From Diplonema japonicum (lineage: Eukaryota > Euglenozoa > Diplonemea > Diplonemida > Diplonemidae): DNA of 64,000 nucleotides. Shown here one piece after another: positions 10,405 to 22,361 of this stretch; position 1 is the first letter of the stretch, and each line of letters starts with the position of its first letter. The position numbers and the translations under genes are program-made. The notes under the pieces were generated by a model. That model did no database searches, was not told where the DNA came from, and saw only the letters and a list, made by a program, of their open reading frames with translations. The stretch covers positions 124,001 to 188,000 of the forward strand of contig OZ025657.1 in the NCBI GenBank assembly GCA_964019335.1. The letters are read 5' to 3'.

Positions 10405-11160
10405 TTATGTCATGTTGCCTCTATGAGGAATGGTCTGGACAACACGCTCCTTCCCGTCAGGGGAGGTGCACCACACCGTGGTGCTGGTCACCGTGAACTG
10501 GAGAGAAGGCATGCCAATGAGAGACCCGTTCGTGAGCTTCCGGAGCCTGGAGAGTTGGATAGAGTCGGGGGGGGTGTCAGTTAAGGCCTTGAGAACGAGG
10601 ATGGGAGAGGAAGCGGTGGACTTCGACCCATAAATAGTAGTGAAGAGCGAGATGAGGGAAGCGAGTAAGGGTGAAGAGGGGAGAGGAAAGTGCACAGTAG
10701 TCGATGAAACACAGAGGTCTGTTAAAATTGCGGTGTAAAAGCCAGCTGAAGACAGGACAGAGGTCAGCTCCTCTGGGGGGTATGGAAGGTCCTGGACTAA
10801 TGTCACTGAAGGGTCTTCAATGGGATCAGGTGCACCAAGCTGTTTTGCGATTCCTTTGAGCCGCATCTTTGACCCTCCATCAACACAGACCCACCGTATG
10901 CTGTAGTTGCCCTGTTTGAAACCCTCGCTGATGCCTCCTGCAACGTAGGACTCAAGGTTTTCTCGATACGCCTTGTATGCTGCTTCTACCTCGCTCCCCC
11001 ACGCTTCTCGCTCGCCGTCCATCTTCTCGACTTCTCCTTTCTCCCTCTCTTCTACTAATATAGGGCTTATCGCCCTTGCTCCGTGTGGCTCCCATTCTTC
11101 GCCCCTCATCTCATCCAATGTTACTGCTTGGTCTGCTAGCTGCTCCAAGAGCTTCGACAT
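10405..11160 (-). CDS. Protein of unknown function, 251 aa
   Basis: A single uninterrupted frame of 251 residues from ATG 11160 (MSKLLEQLADQAVTLDEM). The N-terminal half is charged and probably helical. The C-terminal half is mixed alpha/beta, with the pattern GFYTAILTDLCVSSTTVHF and ends near TSPDGKERVVQ. I see no signal peptide, transmembrane helix, zinc motif or nucleotide-binding loop. It lies 87 bp upstream of the DEAD-box helicase start, so the two are very likely co-transcribed, which does not by itself imply a shared role. Codon use matches the neighbours. I do not recognise the family. Confidence 0.75.
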   Translation of the reverse strand: MSKLLEQLADQAVTLDEMRGEEWEPHGARAISPILVEEREKGEVEKMDGEREAWGSEVEAAYKAYRENLESYVAGGISEGFKQGNYSIRWVCVDGGSKMRLKGIAKQLGAPDPIEDPSVTLVQDLPYPPEELTSVLSSAGFYTAILTDLCVSSTTVHFPLPSSPLLASLISLFTTIYGSKSTASSPILVLKALTDTPPDSIQLSRLRKLTNGSLIGMPSLQFTVTSTTVWCTSPDGKERVVQTIPHRGNMT

Positions 11161-11805
11161 TGGTGTCCGTTTTTTCTTTTTTTTTTTTTTTAAATAAACT
11201 TTTCCCCAGTGTAAATGCTGTAAGATGATAACGGCAACGCACAGGTCCAGACGGCGACACCACTACAGGCAGCACAAGAAAAAGATGGGGAGGGGGGAAA
11301 ATATTAACTATTATACAAGAATAGAAAGGTACCTTTTTAGCTGCTTTTCTTTTTGCGGGTATTATATATTTCTTCTTGGCTTTTCGCGCATATAATAACC
11401 TTATGCTACCAAAGGACGTAAGTCTTGGGTGGGGGGGGGGGGGGGGTCGATAGCAGAAAAATAACATAGAGATAAAGGGGTGCCTCCCTTACATTTACCC
11501 CCCCCCCCCATAATAATAAACTATTCTTTCAAAGGTATGCGTTTTTGCGCTCAGCTGAGTTTTCATAATAAATGGTTAGGCTTCGTGCTCACAACGTGGT
11601 GCAAAAAAAACACCGTACAGTGACAGTAACACCTTTCACCAAACAAAAAAACTCGATCTATTTTTTTTTTTTTTTCTCTCTTGCGGTGCACTGGTTGATG
11701 CCCACCGTAGAACCCATGGCAGGGACTAAAGAACACAATAAAAAGGGAAGAAAGGATATTTAAAAGGAAAAAAAAAAAAAAAAACTTCACATCTTGGAAA
11801 AGACG
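11161..11805. other. Intergenic spacer with short interspersed motif
   Basis: 645 bp, A/T- and G/C-homopolymer rich (a G run near 11431-11446). At 11534-11554 the sequence AGGTATGCGTTTTTGCGCT recurs with one change at 47341-47360 beside the transposon relic. No coding feature seen. Confidence 0.45.
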
Positions 11806-13947
11806 TCAGGTTGGGCTAACGGCCTCTTCGTCCAGTTGGGAACAAAGAGGAGGACTCGGTGGAGTACGCTGGGAAAGAGGAGACTCGGGAATGCGTTTGC
11901 GTACACTGCCATACGTGCTGAGATGCAAGTCTGGCGGCTGATCGATGTTCATCTCTTTCATCATGTGAAGGAGCAGCTGCTCAACTCGTCTCGATTGGGC
12001 CATATCACCCCGCAGCCTCCTTGGCGACGCAGAGCACGCTGATAGTGCGTCTTCGTTGTCGATCGCCACATCGAGCTCCTTCTTCATCTTGTACCTTGCG
12101 GGCTTCTTCTGAACCCCTACCGTTCCACCCACAACAGCCTTTTAGAGATTTTGATTAAAAAAAAAAAAAAAAAACCATACAATCTTCAACATGTCGACCA
12201 TAGCAGCCGTAGAGTGCGCAGTCCGCTGTGACACAAGGGACGTGATGCTCCCACGTGATCTTGTGTTGCTTGCTGTGTCCGACTCAGTGATGCTATTGCT
12301 GTTGTATTTAACATTATTCGGGGGAAGGGAAAAAAAAAATACGCACCTCGGGTCGAGATCGTCTACGTCTCCTCGAGAGCTTCGCGATGTGGCGCTGAAT
12401 GCGTCGTCTTTCCCGAAGCTGAAGATGCCCAGGTTGTTGGCGCTGAGCCTGCCCTGGTGCCCCATGTTGTCGTCCATCTTGCACGGCATCGACAACCGCG
12501 GGACGACAGGTGTCGTGACTTCGGACTGCTTTCGTTTCATGTTCACCATAGGTTTGTGCTTCCCTACACGTAGCATAGCTGAAAGGCCTTCGTCGGCAGG
12601 CCGCATCAAGTACTGCAGCACCGTGTTCTGTGCCAGGATGTCCGAGGAGTCGGCATGCAGCACATCCAGTACGCTGATGCTCGCCCACGACGTATTGGAC
12701 TGGCGCCGCATCACACGCATGTCGTTGATGGCTTCTTGCAAGTTCAGCCACGCTCTGAACAGCACCTTCTTGTTCCCCGTTGCTGTCTTGCTATGGGAGT
12801 ATGTCTTATGCGGGGGTATGGCCTGGACCCTCCCCACACAGCACAAGGCACGGTAGTAGATCATCGCAAGGCCTACAACGTGGGCAGCCTTCTGCTTCGT
12901 CTGCTGGACACGCTTCACCTCTGCAAGGAACAAGATGATCTGCTTCTGGATGCCGGTCATTGTCAGCTTGTGTTGAACGACAGAGACGAGAATAGCAGTC
13001 ACGATAATGCCGTACAGGGCGGAGAGCATCCCCACAAGCTTCCCCCCAACAGAGGCTGGGGTGTAGTCGCCGTACCCAACAGTGGTGGCTGTCACGAAGG
13101 TGAACCAAAAGGACTGTGCGAGGTTGAGCTCACCGTACTGAGACTCGACGAACCACGTGAGGAAGGAGAGGAGCACAAAACCAGCACCGCTGGTGATGGT
13201 CATGGTCAGGATGGGTGATGAGAAGAGCCGCGTTTTGTAGACGAAGAGAGCGTCCATTTTGATATTGCACAGCGCGCCAACAAGGATGCTGCTGGCGGAG
13301 GATGCGAACGACATGTCGCGCAAGGTGCGCAGCAGCGTGAAGAGCCTCACGAAGACAAACAAGTTGACGGCATCTGGAAGTGTTGAATAAGGAAGCTTGT
13401 GCAGGGAGATGATGACGGCCTCTATGGTGAGTGTCACTAGGTCATACGTGTTGAACGAATCCCTGTGCCACTCGGGCTTCCACAGTGCGGTCCTTCGGTG
13501 GTGTGCTAAATACAACAAGCTCGTGGTCCCAATGTGGAATAGGGTGATGATGGTGAGTGAGAAGGCAAAAAAAGGGTGCGGTGTAAGGTAGTCAAGTGTA
13601 ACAATGAGAAGGGCAGTGACGGAAAATGCGGAGCATGCTGTGGAATAGCGCTTAGCCGCCGCCAACAGAGATACATTTCTCCCGAGGAGATCTAACGGGC
13701 TATTGGTACGGTTGTCGAGGCCTGCTAAGATGTGGGATGAAGTTGTGTAGTACTTTGCTGCCTTAGCTTGTTCTCCCATTGCTTCGAGCTTTTTTAACTG
13801 GTCCGTGCACTCCCGCATGCTTTTTGCTTTGACCTCTTCTGAAATATCGATGGTTATATGGTCTTGCACACTCCGCATTTCCCCTGGTACCCCATCGCAA
13901 AAATTAACCACACCCGGGCTACGATCTGTTTCTGCTAAACTCGACAT
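11806..13947 (-). CDS. Small-conductance (SK-like) potassium channel subunit
   Basis: Exons 13947-12347, 12298-12181 and 12138-11806 with introns of 48 and 42 nt; 683 residues. After a cytosolic N-terminus come six hydrophobic segments (about 95-330). The pore loop has the potassium selectivity filter TVGYGD (about residue 291) inside FWFTFVTATTVGYGDYTPAS, and S6 is GIIVTAILVSVV. The segment after S6 (KQKAAHVVGLAMIYYRA then RAWLNLQEAINDMRVMRRQ) is placed and composed like the calmodulin-binding domain of SK channels, and S4 carries few charges (RLFTLLRTLRD), which fits calcium rather than voltage gating. The last intron is GTATGG plus an 18-T run. Plasma or internal membrane location is inferred. 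Confidence 0.88.
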
Positions 13948-15330
13948 CTTGCTCGTTTTCGTTTCATCTTGATATTGATAAGGGAAAGTGAATCAGTGTA
14001 GAGGGCTGCCTGTTTTTTTTTTTTTTATTATTCTTTTTTTTGGGGGTCATGCGTGAGAGAGAATAAAAAGAGGAGTGGGAGTAATATAAAAAAAAAGAAG
14101 TAAATAAATAAATAAAAATATATAAAAAAAAAAAGATATAGTGGGCAAGAGAGAGGTAGATGGGAAAAAAAAAAAAAAAAAAAAAAAAAAGAAGTAATTA
14201 AAGGGTGTTGTGGGCTAGGCTATTTCTTTTTTTCTTTTTTTTTTTTTACTTCTAGAATAAAAATAAAGTGTGGATGTAAAGAGAAAAAAAAAAAAAAAGG
14301 TCTCGACAAAAAGCCTCAGATAATTATTTCTCAGAAAAGAAAAAAAAATGGTTTTTTCTTTTTTTCCAGAAACACCTTGTTATCCGGAGGCGAAGTTCTT
14401 TTTTTTTTTTTTTTTGAGGGCTTAAAAAGTGCCTGACCTTTTGGCATCCCGGGGGGGTGGGTTTTTTTTTTGGTTTTAATTCTTCTTTACTTCTTTCCAT
14501 TGGTGTAGGGTTTTCATGTTCTTCTTTTTTTTCCTTTGTACTTGATGCAGCAGATCTGCAACAGAAGGGAAAAGGTGTGTGGAGGAGAGGAAGGGAAGGA
14601 AATACCGTAAAATATGTAACAATACTCCCCAAATTTTCTGTTTTTTTCTTTTTTTCTCTTCCCCCCCTTATCTTGTATGTTTTTTTTTTCTTTTAGCGTT
14701 CGGCAGTATTCACAAGAAGAAAAAAAAATGGAGGGTAACAAAAAAAAAATAATGATTCATGTCATGACTCATGTCTTTGTTGTTCGCACGAGCAAAAAAA
14801 ACTCAAAGTACAGGACAAGCCCCCCGCTAGAGGGCCGCCCTATGGGGAAAAAAAAAAAAGCTGAACAGTTCTCTTTGCTCGGCACAAGTTGCACAAGGTA
14901 AACAAAATCATATTTTTTTTCTTCTTCTTTTCTTCTAAATGTCTAGTTTTATCCTTTCGAGAAGAGTCGGCTGGTTGTTTGTGCAAGCCGTTTTCACCTA
15001 CAGTAGGGATAAGCGGATAAGCTGCCTCTACTCTTTTTTGCAATAACAATTCTTTTCAAAAATTTGTTTACTTGTTCCAGCGAAAAAAAAAAAAAAAAAA
15101 AAAAGGATAAAACGTTTCATTTTAAGGTTCGCGTTTTTTTTTTTTTTTTCTTTTTCACCAGATAAAAATATTTTTGTAACAAAAATAAAAAAAAAATAAA
15201 AAAAAAAAGCCAATATCAATATCAAAAAAAAAAAAAACCCCCCAAAAAAAAAAAAGAAAAACGCACACAGATTCTTGTTCTCCCACCCCCCCCCCAAAAA
15301 AAAAGCTTCCCCCCTTTATGATTGTGTATA
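13948..15330. other. Long AT-rich spacer with an interspersed repeat
   Basis: 1383 bp of T, A and mixed homopolymers. At 14802-14850 it carries a copy of a dispersed repeat (CTCAAAGTACAGGACAAGC plus a CCGCTAGAGGGCCGC stretch) that also occurs at 45613 and, shortened, at 47400 and 47485. No coding feature seen. Confidence 0.5.
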
Positions 15331-16459
15331 TCACAGCAAGGCGGTAACGGCAAGCTCGATATCCCCGTTCATCTGGAGTTTTTTTTTTTTTTCTTTTTTT
15401 TTCTTTTTTTTTTCCTCCCCCAGTTCTTCGACACACCTCTTGCAGCATGCCAATAATCACTTCATCTGGATCGACAATACCAAGTTCCCTCATGTGCGCA
15501 AGCTGAACTGAATAGGGGTTCACGTCCTTCGTCTCCTCCTCCTCCTCCTCCTCCACTTCCTTCGTATCGGTATCATCCTTCAAGTCCTCAGAGTACGTGC
15601 TGTGCGCAAAGCTCCTCACATCACCATCCGACAAGTACGCTTCATAAGAGTACGAGGTGTCCCCCTCGTCGTGGTCATCGTCATCGTCATCATCATCGTC
15701 GTCTTCATCATCATAACAAACTCCTTCTGATAAGTCCGAGTAGGGTGTACCTTCATCATCATCAGCTTTCTGTGCGGTGTTGCACTGCACGTCGCACGTC
15801 CTGACGCCAAGCGTACCAACGGAAATATCAGATGTTTTCACTGCTGTTCCCTCCGTTGCGATGCCTATGCTGATCGTTTCAATGGTCGGGTCGTCCGTTT
15901 GAGCTGAGGAGGATGGGGAGAAGACCTGTTTTTCTTCCGTTACCTCTGCCTCTGTCTCTTCCCTGTTCCTCAGGTATTTAGCTGAGACCAACAGGTACCC
16001 GTCTCTTACCATGACCCATGGTAGGGGAATGCATCCTGCTTCCTCGAGCTTTTGGTGTGCCGGCATGCCAAGCTCATTGTGGAGAAGATGGTCGATGGTG
16101 TCCCACCTGTCTTCGATTGAGATGTTTTCATCAGGAATCGTGAGTTTTGAGGTGGTTTTCTGCTTAGCAAGTCTGAGCTTCACTGCCAGGTTTCTTGCAA
16201 GGAAGCTTCGGACGCATTCCTGCCATTCCAGCGCGCTTGAGATTGTCACAAAGTCGCCCTCCTCATCGACGTAGCCTACCCCTACGTTGCGGCCCACCCA
16301 CCCCTTCACGATGTCTAACATGCTCTCGTACCTTGGGTTCTCCATTCGGACTCTTCTTAGAACGTCCCCTGCAGGGGTTTCATAGCCACCTTTCAGCTTT
16401 ATGGTCAGCGGGTACGTTACCCAACCTTCACTTAGTTCTCCTCTCGCCCATTGGGACAT
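15331..16459 (-). CDS. PB1-UBA protein, candidate selective autophagy receptor (p62/NBR1-like)
   Basis: Exons 16459-15437 and 15372-15331, joined across a 64-nt intron (GTGTGTCG, A-rich, CTCCAG); 354 residues. Residues about 15-100 form a PB1 domain: LTIKLKGG supplies the basic patch and GYVDEEGDFVTI matches the acidic OPCA motif. The middle is disordered, with poly-Asp and poly-Glu runs. The C-terminus is a UBA domain completed only by splicing: HMRELGIVDPDEVIIGMLQE joined to MNGDIELAVTALL, ending at the stop. PB1 plus terminal UBA is the p62/SQSTM1 and NBR1 layout, but no ZZ zinc finger or FW domain is present. DDDEGTPYSDLSEG is a plausible Atg8-interacting motif (Y-S-D-L in acidic context). 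Cytosolic. Confidence 0.82.
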
Positions 16460-18956
16460 TTTTCTTTTGTGTGTGTGTGTTTTTTTTTTTTCTTTTTCTT
16501 CTCCTTTTTTTTTTATTTTTTATTTCCCTCGTTGGCAAAATTGCGCGGCTCACTGCAAGCAGCGGTCGATGGGACTCCAGAGCTCAGCGACCTGACGGGA
16601 AGGGAGGTAAACAAGGAGAAAATTGTTGGCTTCAACAAAGGTTTCAAATCGAAAGTACCACTTCCTGAAGGTAGTGTCAAGTCGCTGGAAAACGAAGAAG
16701 CACAAGAGGGACGGAGGCGGGAGCGAATCCCGATACCAACCGACTGTGGAAGTGAGTCTGCTGGTAGAGGAGGACACCACCTAGAAGGTGTCGGCGTGGA
16801 ACTGGCATTGACTTCGAATGGACGACCGGTGGTCATAGGAGGCATGCTCACAGAATCAAGGCGCTCATCGTAAAGATCGCAACCCCTTCCAAGAAAACAT
16901 CATCGCCATAGGAGATAAGACAGCTCTTCTCCAGGAGGCCCATTTTCGCCACCCGACAAGCTGATGGAACAGATAGACCCGATTCTAGCGGGAGTTTTTC
17001 TTTTTTTTTTTGCCAGGGGTTTTCGCCAGAGGGGTTGATGCCCTTTGGACCTATAGCCTCACTTAAGAAAAAGAAATGTCAGAAATGTAGCTGGCTCCCC
17101 CTTGGTACGGTGGCCGTTTGTCTCGGCGGGGTGGACGGCATCGGCGAGAAACACAATATGTTCGGGGCGGGGGAAAAAAATCAATAGCGTAAGAAGGTGG
17201 GGAAGAATACGGGACGAGAAGGGAGAAATATAGAGAAAGGGGGGGGGGGGGGGGGGGGGGGTAAGCAAAGAAAAAAAGGGGGGACAAAAAAAAGAGAAGA
17301 ATGTCCTGAGCTTCTGTCCCAGCAAAGTATAGTCCTGAGATGAATTTTTTGTTGTTTTCTTTTCTTTTACTTCTCTTTTTAAACATCTCCCGTACGTGCC
17401 TTGCTTCACAAAATGAACTTTTCTTCTCTCCTATATTATTCCCCTTTTTCTTTTTTTTTTTTCCCTTGCTTAAGAATCGATTAGTGAAAAACAAGAACAG
17501 CAAGGGGTCATTCTAAGATCTACCCCTGGTTCTTCTAATTTCAAATCTTTTGTTTTTTTTCTCTTTTTTTTTCCATGGTCGGGAGAAGAAAAGAAAAAAA
17601 AAAACACCCCTTTTCGCTCTTTTTTTTTCTTTTTTTTTTGTTTTGACCTTCTTTTTATTTTTATAAAGATGAAAAATTTTTTTAGAAGGTAAAAACCTCA
17701 CAGATATGGTACAGCACCCTACGTATTTCTTTTTTTTTCGTCCCACCCCCCCCCCCTTTTTTTCTTTTGAAAAAAGAAACTCCCGTTCATCCCCCCCCCC
17801 CCCCCCCCCCCCAGGGCAATGTTGGCAGGTAAACGTGTTGCCGAGCCTTCCTTTGAAAATAAGGAAACAGAAACGTTTCCGTATTTTGGAGCCGCTCCCT
17901 AAATATTTGAAAAATAAGAAAACGGAAACGGAAACGTTTCCCCGTTATTCTACCAACATAGCCGCCGCCGCCGCCCCCCCCTCCCCGTTATGTTTTTTTT
18001 TTTTTCTTTTTTTCTCGTTTTAAGAGCCTCTTTATAGCCTCATTTTTTTTTCCCCCAGCTTTTCTTTTTTTTTTTTCAAATTCAGATTTTTCTTGCCTTG
18101 CAATTCTGCTCCCCTTTTTTTCTCTTTTTTTCTTTCTAGCTCCTCTTTTCAGTTCAAGAAATGAGGAAAAAAAAAAATAAACGTGGTAAAAAAAATAGGA
18201 GAGCGGTACGGGGAAAAATAAAAAGGAGGGGAGAAGGAGACACATCAGCAGGAACTTTATTCTTGTTTTACAGAAGGGATGAGAAGATAAAGATGGGAAG
18301 AAAAAAAGGAGCAATCGGCTAGGCGTTCTTGCAATGTCCCCCCCCCCCCCCCCCCCCCCGGAGCATTCTGCCGGGGAAAAAAGTACCTGAAAAACTGGCC
18401 CCAGTTCGTACTCGCATAATGCACTACTTGTCGCCAATTTAGCAGAGATGAACCCTCGTTTCTTTTCTTTTCTCGCGAGGAAAAAAAAGGGGGGGGGAAG
18501 ATCGAACAGGTGTTTCTATAATATTTTTTTTTTTTGCTATTCTAGAATAAAAAGTAAAGAATAAAGTCCCCCCCCCCCCCCCGACCCTCCCTACTCTTGT
18601 ACAACACGCATCAAATAAAAGAGATGAACCAAAGGAGGATCCTGTTTTGGAACGTCCCCTTGTCTCTCAAAAAAATGAAAGAAAGAAAAAAAAAAGGAGA
18701 GAGAAGAAAAAAAAAAAAGAAACCATATTAATGAAAGACCCCACCCGAGAGGAAGAAGAAAAAGAGAAAAAAAAAAAGAGAAAACAAGTTCGGAATTTGT
18801 AGGAGTAGTGGGGGGGGGTTTTTTTTTGAACAGAAGCACTTTTTTTTGTTTCCTATTGAACAAGGTATGGTATAACAACAAAATGTAGAAAGAGAAGAAG
18901 AAGAAGAAAAAAAAGAAAAACTTACAACGAGGAATATACCCCCCCCCCCCCCCCTC
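16460..18956. other. 2.5-kb spacer with homopolymers and a plus-strand open stretch
   Basis: Apart from G runs (17239-17261), C runs (17791-17812, 18337-18359, 18568-18582) and T/A runs, this holds a homopolymer-free block at 16540-16990. There the plus strand is open to a stop at 16873 with ordinary composition (for example LTGREVNKEKIVGFNKGFKS), but without a recognised domain. On the minus strand around 18436-18370 a short in-frame stretch ending in CAG|GTAC might be an orphan exon. Neither is strong enough to call a gene. Confidence 0.4.
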
Positions 18957-21900
18957 TCACTCTTTAAATGCAGTATAGTTATCCGACACACCACTGCTCC
19001 CCAAACTGATCGAAGAAGGCAAACAGTTGGTAAAGCTGGGAACAAGCGCAGGGGTGAGGGCAGGGGTTGTAGCTGGGGTCTGCACAGCATTTGACTGTTC
19101 TCCATCGACTGTAATGATCGCATTGATGAGATCTTGATCCTGTTTTTTTTTTTTCTTCTTTTTTTTTTTTTTGCAACACACCCCAACCAACGTATCAAAA
19201 AGGGCGAATGCCGACGGCCCCCCGTTTGGCAAGTGGCACACATAAGCATTGTCAGTGAAGTACTTAGCTATTGTTGCACTGTACTTCCCCGACTCGATCA
19301 CCTCCAACAACGGAGGAAACGCGGCAGAGAATCCAAGCACCCTCAACCTCTCCCGCACGTCTGCCAGCACCCTCTTCTTCGTCAGCGTCACGTTCGGGTG
19401 ATTCGTCACGAAGTTTGCGAACCCTTCAAAACACTGCCCGATAACAAGCGACTGCTGCTGCTGCAGCAACAAATAGTGCTGTACGTTCAAAGACTGCGGG
19501 TTTTTCGCCCTCGTGAATGGGATGAAGTTCGCAAGTGGGTTCACCTTCCACACGTAATAAGCACACGCGAACTCTTCCCACTTTGTGGAACGGAAGTACA
19601 CCGCTTGCCACGGGAAATTGTCAGCCGAAGGGAACTTCGGTTTAAGATGAACATTAGCCAGGGACAGCACCATTGCGAGCTTCTCCGTCGGCTTCAAATC
19701 GATCTGGAACTGTTCCTTCCTGATGGACGACACGGTAGGGCGTTCACACTCGGGCACGAGCGAGAAGCTGACCCGCATGCCTTCCGTGAGGACTTCGTCG
19801 CGCATGCTGCTTGTCGGGGAGCACAGTCCCTCCACTGTCAGGGCCTTCGGTGCGAATGCCAGCTTCCCTAAGTCGTCTGATTCGATCAGGAAGCCGTACT
19901 CTTTCACACCGTCATGTTCGCTGGAGAATAGTTTCTTCACCGTCCCCTTGTGCTCGTACTCGTACTCCTCGTCCGTCTCGAACATGATCTCCAGCTTGTT
20001 CTTCAGCAAGTTCTGTTCCGACACGCAATGGGACCACAGCTTGTGCATTGCCTCCCATTTTACAAATGAGATTCCTGTCACCTGGCTCGACAGTTTGCTT
20101 GGAGGCTCGCCCTCCCCCGCCCAGACATCCTCCCTCCACCTCTTGTAGTCCCCCACTGCCTCCGTGTGGTAATAGGCAGCAGCCATCGCTAGGTAGTAAT
20201 ACCGCCTGAAATAGTTCCTGAACTTTGTCCACAGCTTCTGCTTGTGGAGACCTTCTGACGGTGCTTCTTTGCATTTCTCGTACACCTCGTCTACGCAGAA
20301 CCGCAGGTTCTGGATGTGTGCACATGAGTTGATGGTGTCGTAGAAGTGTTGCTGCGCTCCCTCTGGTATCTTGAACCTCTTAAACAAACGCTTCACGCAG
20401 TTCCACCGCTCAGGCTCGAACGCTGCCGACTCCATTGGCGAATGTTCCAGCTGGATGGACCTCGGACGGACAAACATGGCAGGGGTGTCTGACGGGGTGT
20501 CGGCATCGCCTTTTTCTTCAAAAGGCGCAGAAAGGGTTATCGTAGGCGGGAAGAGGAACAGCAACGACAGGAGCATCGCGGTGGTGGTGCGCCCCCTGCC
20601 CAATTGGCAGTTGAAAATCAACGGGCAGCCTTTGGAATAATTGTCAGCCTCTGACTTGCAGTGCACCTCCCAAAGCTTTTTGGTAAGGCAGTCCAGATCT
20701 TCAAGTTTCGGTGGTTTCTCGTCTGTTATGGGAAGGCGTAAATATTCCAAATTAAACTCTTCCTGCTTCAGCTTGCCTACGATTTGCGGCACTGTCATCA
20801 CACTCTCGCCATCGTCCATAGACTCATAATAGGCGTAGATCTCCCCGCATGCGGCAAGTTCCGCTCCCTCTGCTTTCTCTTCATGGTGTACCAGGAACTT
20901 TTTTGAGTTTGCCCTGGCCTCCTCCATAATCGCAGACTTCAGTCCCACCTCTTGCTTCGCTACTCTATCGCTTGTCGAGAATGGGAATTCCGTGTTGTGG
21001 TACAGATCTTGCAAGTTTTTAAGGCAAAACGGTTTCTGGTTGATGTACATGACACGTTCTTCGCGCAGGTTCACACACAGTATTGTGGTGGGCCTTAATT
21101 GCTTGTTCCCGTTCAGTACCCTCATGAACACACGCCGCCACCCATCGAGCGTTGGCTGCGCCACACCGTAGAATGCGTGAGTCTTCCCAGTGCCGTAGGG
21201 GTCGGGGCCGACGGCTACTTGACGGAAGTTCGGCGCGCCCGGTATGTTCTCATGCAGCCCTGCTTTCTTCCCTGAGGGGAAGTGGTCGTGCTTCATGGTC
21301 GTCCCCTTTCTCAACCATTTCCCTTTCCTTGCGCACAGCACAATGTCCGCCTCATCTTTCTTCACAACCTGCACTACCTCCTCCCGCCCGATGCCGTCCA
21401 ACGCTGTCACCTGTGCCCTCCCGCCGTCGCCTGTTATCACTAAGTCCCTCAGCCTCTTGTAACATTGCGCACTGTCAGATGTGTCGAGGACAAGGTCAAA
21501 GTAGAAAGGCATGTCGCGTGCCTCAGCGAGCTCTTCCTGAAGGACTGCTACTCGCTTGTTGATTTCCTCTTGTGATATGCTCTTCTCGGACTCTATCCAC
21601 CTCTCGATCGTGGTGTCCACTGTCTGGTGCAGCAAGATGAACCTTGCACCGATCTGCACGGAGTGGATGGACAATGCACCCGAGACGTTCACCTTGATGA
21701 CTACCTTCTTGCCCTTCTTTATGACCTTTTGCAGTTCTTGCCGTGTCACGCCGTAGAAGTACCCCCCGACCTTCGCGCACTCGAGGAACTCGTCGCTGTT
21801 CCACATTTGCTGGAACGCCTTCTTCGTGACGAAGTGGTAGTGCTCGCCTTCCTTCTCGTCCGGTCTCCGCTCCCTGGTGGTGTGTGATACGGCGATCGCA

Positions 21901-22325
21901 ATCGTGTCCTTGTTCTCCTCGCGTAGTTTGTTCGTGAACCTGCTTCCGCCAATCCCCAGAGGTTCGACCACAATGGTCACGCCATTCAAAGGCTGTGCCC
22001 TGCGAACCTGTTCGTGGGTATCACGGCTGTGAAAAGGTCATACCTCGGATCCCAGCTGCAGAACATGCTTCTTCGCAGTCTCTTCGTCCAGCTTCTCACC
22101 TGTCAGTATGAAGGTCTTGACCCTTTGGTATGTCACTTCGATCTCCGCATTCTCGATCTCGAACAAGTACTGCGCCTCCTTCTCGCGCAGCTGCTGCAGG
22201 AAGATGTCGACGTCCTCGTGCCTCTTGGGTATCGTGAAGTTCAAGTTGTCTATGTTTCGCATAATGCTGGTGCGCTGCAGACGTGCCATGAGTTCCTCGT
22301 CGTCTGGGGCTCTGATATAGATGTA

Positions 22326-22361
<36 letters not shown>

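Noticed and set aside
18370-18436. Orphan minus-strand exon (SALCEYELGPVFQ) followed by GTAC
   Set aside because: No ATG, no partner exon and a C homopolymer directly downstream; too weak to call.
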